A stretch of 64,000 nt of DNA from Siphonodentalium dalli. Lineage: Eukaryota; Mollusca; Scaphopoda; Gadilida; Siphonodentaliidae. Position 1 is the stretch's first letter. Every line of letters begins with the position of its first letter. The notes under the pieces are model-generated. The model searched no databases and was not told the DNA's origin. It was given only the letters and a program-made list of their open reading frames with translations. Both the position numbers and the translations under genes were made by a program. The DNA is taken from the NCBI GenBank assembly GCA_032622095.1, contig CP136064.1:138277954-138341953 (forward strand). The letters run 5' to 3'. This document shows positions 61,431 through 64,000 of the stretch, piece by piece.

Positions 61431-61529
61431 TTATCGTGACGTTTTCCCCGCTCTTATGACGCTGTGTAAGCTTTTATGGAGAAGACGCTGGGTGAGCTTC
61501 ACGTGTCCACAGTCGCAGTACCAGTCAAG
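61431..61529 (-). CDS. Candidate terminal exon of an unrecognised minus-strand gene
   Basis: On the minus strand a good acceptor (TTCTATTTTTAG) precedes a frame of 32 codons ending in TAA at 61,433-61,431, followed by AATAAA. The predicted C-terminus begins LDWYCDCGHVKLTQRLL and continues basic (HKSLHSVIRAGKTSR). The Cys-Asp-Cys-Gly cluster and even amino-acid use look protein-like. Only phase 0 is open; phases 1 and 2 stop early. No upstream exon was found. It cannot be spliced in frame from the antisense exon at 62,877-63,088, which ends in another phase, so it would belong to a different gene or isoform. It could also be a chance frame. Confidence 0.35.
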   Translation of the reverse strand, partial: LDWYCDCGHVKLTQRLLHKSLHSVIRAGKTSR

Positions 61530-61816
61530 CTAAAAATAGAATACAAATAGAGAACTAGTTTATTTAGCAATGCTGGCGTATAGAACTCTCTAATATATAT
61601 CACAAATTTATTGACACCACTCCTCTTATATTTCAGCCCTATTTCCACTATTTATTCCAATATTTGTCTTTAAGTATATTTACCAGCCACGTAATATCGA
61701 CAAACAACGGCAATCGCACAATATACTAAACTTTAACTTTGGCGACGAGGTTGAAATCGATTTTTTTTTCGCGGGGTTTCAGTCACGTGAGATCAACAAC
61801 ATTATAAACGCACGTG
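61500..61816. promoter_or_regulatory. Putative promoter region with three CACGTG E-boxes and TATAAA
   Basis: CACGTG occurs at 61,500-61,505, 61,784-61,789 and 61,811-61,816. TATAAA lies at 61,803-61,808, 32 bp before the first ATG of the membrane-protein gene. CACGTG is the known core of bHLH-zip (USF/MYC/TFE-type) sites. If the TATAAA were used, transcription would start close to the 61,840 ATG, which would favour the second ATG at 61,867. That is inference only. Confidence 0.35.
61530..61783. other. AT-rich intergenic DNA upstream of the membrane-protein gene
   Basis: No open frame with splice or start support and no array-related repeat was seen. The last ~40 bp are less AT-rich (a CGCGGGG stretch at about 61,770) and lead into the E-box pair. 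Confidence 0.5.
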
Positions 61817-61839
61817 ATCAGGTTTTGTTTATTTTTTTG

Positions 61840-62196
61840 ATGCTGAAGCGTTCAATAACTACCAAAATGTTCTTCATGCTGTCATTTTTTATGACAATTG
61901 CGGCTGTTGGAGCCATAACGCTCAACGAGCTCATCGACTCGACCAGCTGCCACAGAACCACAGACGCAGGCGCAACCGAGATAGTGTGTTTTGCAACAGG
62001 CAAATCTGTTGTAGTGACCAGCGACATCGAATGGAGTATCACCAAATTGAGACTCATCGGTCTGAACAAACTAGACATTCAAGATTGTAAATTTCTTGAG
62101 TCTGTTATCACCCTGGCGATCGACGATGCCAGCACACCAATATGCCCTGTTTGCGATTTGAATGTCGTTGTCGACGGCAATACTGATTATTGTTCG
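61840..62196 (+). CDS. Exon 1: signal peptide and cysteine-containing ectodomain
   Basis: It codes 119 residues and ends in phase 0 at TCG, followed by the consensus donor GTAAGT (62,197-62,202). All six ectodomain cysteines are here. A run of alternating hydrophobic residues (ITKLRLIGLNKLDIQDCKF, residues 67-85) suggests beta strands or an LRR-like edge, but no repeat count supports an LRR call. The upstream frame stays open for some distance without an ATG, so the start rests on the signal peptide. Confidence 0.75.
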
Positions 62197-63979
62197 GTAA
62201 GTTTCCACCTGCATCGCAAATAATATTGTGCCATATTTAAGATAAAACTTTAAGACCATGTTGTGTAGATTGTGAAAAAGATAATTGTAGTGCAAATGGC
62301 CTTATAGACTGAACGATTAAATTGCTGTTTCACCCAGACCTGCTGACAAAAATTAAACAAGTTATTGTCTGGGAAAATGATATACTGCATTACCTTTAAA
62401 CTCTGTCCTATTCAGTCTCTTCACTGAACTCTGTTGTGTCACCATTGTCGGTTGGTTCATCACTGTCCTCGTATATCTCACTGAATGTTCAAACAAATTG
62501 CAAATTGTATTTATTGTAAATATCAACAGAGGCGTGTGTGTGTCACTAAGCACATGTATTGTTTGTTTCATACACCTGCTGCATTCCATCGTATAATAAA
62601 TAAAACATCAAAGCAACACAAAGTATTAATAAATAAAAAACAGCAATTACAAACTTCAACAAAATATAAGTTATTTAAATAATAGTGTGTTTACCATGGT
62701 CAATACACCATGCCCTGTTTCCCCCATATGGGGTGCTAATATTAAATATGAGTCTTACCAATAATTATGAATCTGTTTTGTTTTTGTTTTTTTTGTTTTT
62801 TTTTGTTTTTTTGTGGGATAATTACTAATTGATTTATCAAAAATGTTTTTACTTTAAAAAAAAAATGTATACTTACTGGTCAACCGCAGCCTCATCAACA
62901 ATGAAGCAGTCAAAGTTCATGACATCTTTTGAGCTTCCTGCTTCTGCTGTATCTCTCTTTGCTTTTTTTGGACATCCTGCCTCTAGTGTCATCTTTTTCC
63001 TTTTGTGGGCTACTTTTAAGTTGGTGCTCTCCAATTCTAAAATATCAATTGCCCCTTCTCTCAACTGTTTTGATACTGCTTTCATTTCCTGCAAATAAAT
63101 TTATATACTTTTAATTTACTATTCATATTATTATTTATGCTATTATTTTGTAGCAACTGTCAGCAGTGGAAACTGGCCCAGATTATAATATGATGTCAAC
63201 TGTCAAGACATATAGTGACACAAAGCGTACAACCACACACAAACCAAGGTCATCAATACCAGGCACCAGCTTTATCAGTAACCCAAACTCAACTGATGCC
63301 TTTATGCCAGATGCTGCAAATGCTCTTCAAGGTACATTTATATGAACTACTATATCACTTGTTCATGTACAGTAATGTCCTAATTAATCAACTCCATAAC
63401 CACAGCAGAACTACGGTTAGCGTTTTCAGGTTTAGTCGGAAATATGGTTTGTTGACATTTATCAGAAAGCTCACAAGAGAATGGCAACCATCCATTTTTT
63501 CCACTAAATCCTTAAAATGTCAACTATAATTCTGATGTGGCTATGCAGGTGATTAATTAGGGCATTACTGCATAAGGAAATGTCAGTTTTTGTTTGTTTT
63601 TATATTTATTTTGTGCCCTGGCTTTTCATTTGTTGAAAAGTATATTCTTCAAGGTATGTAATCAAAGTAGATGTTTATGATATTGGCATATTCTAAATTA
63701 TAACTATATTAAAAGTATCTAAATTTGCCAATTATACACAGCTGTTGTAATCTTATTTCTTTTTCGTGCAAGCTAACTCTCAATATTTAATCTTCAGGAA
63801 AGTGGATAATCTTGATATGTGCTATCATAGCAGTGTGTGCTGCTGTAATCGTCCTATTGATATGGTGCATCAAGAGGAAACGGAATCGATACAATGTAAC
63901 AAAAATGTTGGACGATGAAAGTGTGACCATGTTTCAAGTTCCAACCAATAGAGTCGGATCAACAATAAAAAATGATTAA
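61840..63979 (+). CDS. Predicted type I single-pass membrane protein, three exons, 238 aa
   Basis: I do not recognise the family. Three exons (61,840-62,196; 63,154-63,331; 63,798-63,979) join with matching phases into one frame of 238 codons ending in TAA. Residues 1-25 form a signal peptide with a hydrophobic core (FFMLSFFMTIAAVGA). The ectodomain has six cysteines at 37, 50, 83, 102, 105 and 118, including a CPVC pair. A Ser/Thr-rich stalk follows (about 120-178, with an N-S-T glycosylation site). A 23-residue transmembrane helix (about 181-203) leads to the basic stop-transfer KRKRNR and a 29-residue tail. The layout suggests a small cell-surface receptor or adhesion protein with an even cysteine count, possibly three disulfides. 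An alternative start is the ATG at 61,867, which has a better context (A at -3) and still leaves a signal peptide. Extra exons in the introns cannot be excluded. Confidence 0.75.
62408..62480 (-). CDS. Antisense terminal exon with acidic C-terminus
   Basis: On the minus strand an acceptor (TTTGAACATTCAG) precedes the exon. Its first base completes a His codon begun by the CA that ends the exon at 62,877-63,088. The frame then reads EIYEDSDEPTDNGDTTEF, SEETE and stops at TAG (62,410-62,408). The other phases are not needed and the junction phase fits exactly. Nine Glu and Asp of a 24-residue end make an acidic tail. No clear polyadenylation signal was found close downstream. Confidence 0.55.
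62561..62830. other. AT-rich and T/G-rich low-complexity intronic DNA
   Basis: It contains repeated AATAAA hexamers on the plus strand, a small palindrome CCCCATATGGGG at about 62,727-62,740, and a (T)nG stretch at about 62,772-62,815. No exon signals with open frames were noticed. Confidence 0.6.
62877..63088 (-). CDS. Antisense internal exon with basic nuclear-localisation-like clusters
   Basis: On the minus strand it is bounded by a strong acceptor (AAATTTATTTGCAG) and a consensus donor (GTAAGTATAC). The 212 bases code 70 residues plus two bases, beginning EMKAVSKQLREGAIDILELE. Two basic clusters, KRKK (residues 29-32 of the exon) and PKKAKR (40-45), look like a bipartite nuclear localisation signal, and the end is DCFIVDEAAVD. 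The exon lies wholly inside intron 1 of the plus-strand gene. Upstream exons must lie beyond 63,088 but none was identified, so the protein is partial. I do not recognise it. A domesticated or decayed transposon protein is possible. Confidence 0.55.
63154..63331 (+). CDS. Exon 2: Ser/Thr-rich stalk
   Basis: The acceptor TATTATTTTGTAG precedes it and a GTACAT donor follows (63,332). Its 178 bases give 59 codons plus one base: it starts in phase 0, as exon 1 requires, and leaves one base for the Gly codon completed by exon 3. The sequence (QLSAVETGPDYNMMSTVK and on) has no cysteine and many Ser, Thr and Pro, as in a mucin-like juxtamembrane stalk. Confidence 0.7.
63332..63797 (+). other. Intron 2 of the membrane-protein gene
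   Basis: It runs from the GTACAT donor to the TTAATCTTCAG acceptor. About 43 percent of it is a MITE copy (63,370-63,570). The remainder is AT-rich with no other recognisable content. Confidence 0.65.
63370..63570. mobile_element. Second copy of the MITE-like element, 201 bp, intronic
   Basis: The terminal inverted repeats CAGTAATGTCCTAATTAATC (left) and CAGTAATGCCCTAATTAATC (right, minus strand) differ by one base over this stretch and extend to about 40 bp. The interior TTTTCAGGTTTAGTCGGAAA is homologous to the 60,767 copy, in the same orientation. TA precedes the left end; CA follows the right end, so one side of the TA duplication seems mutated. The TIR of this copy is better preserved than that of the other copy, and the outer TIR sequences differ between copies (CCTAATTAAT versus CCCAAAGTAATT). 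Confidence 0.88.
63798..63979 (+). CDS. Exon 3: transmembrane helix and cytoplasmic tail
   Basis: The acceptor TTAATCTTCAG precedes it. The first two bases (GA) complete the Gly codon of exon 2. The helix WIILICAIIAVCAAVIVLLI then WCI is followed by KRKRNR, so the tail is cytoplasmic by the positive-inside rule. The tail (about 29 residues after KRKRNR) contains an acidic stretch MLDDES and ends in IKND. No ITAM, ITIM or PDZ-ligand motif is obvious. The stop TAA is at 63,977-63,979; the 3' UTR runs out of the window. Confidence 0.8.
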
Positions 63980-64000
63980 TATTCAGCCTGAATATACCTG

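Larger units (their letters stand above)
62197..63153 (+). other. Intron 1 of the membrane-protein gene
   Basis: It begins with GTAAGT and ends with TTTTGTAG. It hosts the two antisense exons, AT-rich DNA with several AATAAA hexamers (about 62,595-62,640) and a T/G-rich low-complexity stretch. Reading through the donor adds eight codons (VSFHLHRK) before TAA at 62,221-62,223. Confidence 0.65.

Noticed and set aside
61818-62078. Minus-strand 86-codon frame opposite exon 1.
   Set aside because: It is the shadow of the signal-peptide exon and lacks its own start or splice support.
62829-63098. Plus-strand 89-codon frame across the antisense exon.
   Set aside because: It lies inside the plus-strand intron, begins in low-complexity DNA and is opposite an exon with good splice sites on the minus strand.

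Overview
The window is animal nuclear DNA. Coding segments near the right end are split by GT-AG introns that keep the reading frame, one predicted protein is a signal-peptide/transmembrane receptor-like protein, and there are TA-flanked inverted-repeat transposons. No prokaryotic operon, RBS or CRISPR structure is visible. I guess an invertebrate, perhaps a mollusc, but no recognised gene supports that.

Positions 1-59,907 are one continuous satellite array, open at the left edge. Its simplest monomer is about 318 bp (spacings of 317-318 bp between TGACGTCA landmarks). This monomer is interleaved with longer composite units of about 785-787 bp. Composite units contain a diverged sister monomer, a module of about 180 bp carrying ACTTCCGG, and often an AT-rich hairpin plus (TTA)n module. 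The mixtures are amplified as higher-order repeats: 2178/1543 bp (2.0-7.2 kb), 787 bp x3 (10.0-12.3 kb), 2050/2662 bp nested in 4712 bp (15.2-25.9 kb), 4101/4112 bp (24.75-33.0 kb), 1511/1193 bp (33.4-37.2 kb), 1829/2614/2538 bp (39.9-52.0 kb) and 1947 bp x2 (54.9-58.8 kb). Length differences between sister copies equal whole monomers (635, 318 and 785 bp), as expected from in-register unequal crossing over. All open frames in this part are judged non-coding by-products.

Positions 59,908-60,480 are a GC-richer boundary block. It holds three diverged copies of a ~65-bp repeat, six ACTTCCGG sites and a short (CGTAAA)n run. From 60,481 to 61,400 there is single-copy AT-rich DNA with a 207-bp TA-flanked MITE and a separate inverted repeat around a T38 tract.

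The gene-bearing part is 61,400-64,000. A plus-strand three-exon gene (61,840-62,196, 63,154-63,331, 63,798-63,979) joins in phase to a predicted 238-residue type I membrane protein. Its first intron contains, on the opposite strand, two phase-compatible exons (63,088-62,877 and 62,480-62,408) that form the C-terminal end of an unrecognised, possibly nuclear protein. A third minus-strand candidate is a terminal exon with stop codon and AATAAA at 61,529-61,382. A second, 201-bp copy of the MITE lies in the second intron of the membrane-protein gene.
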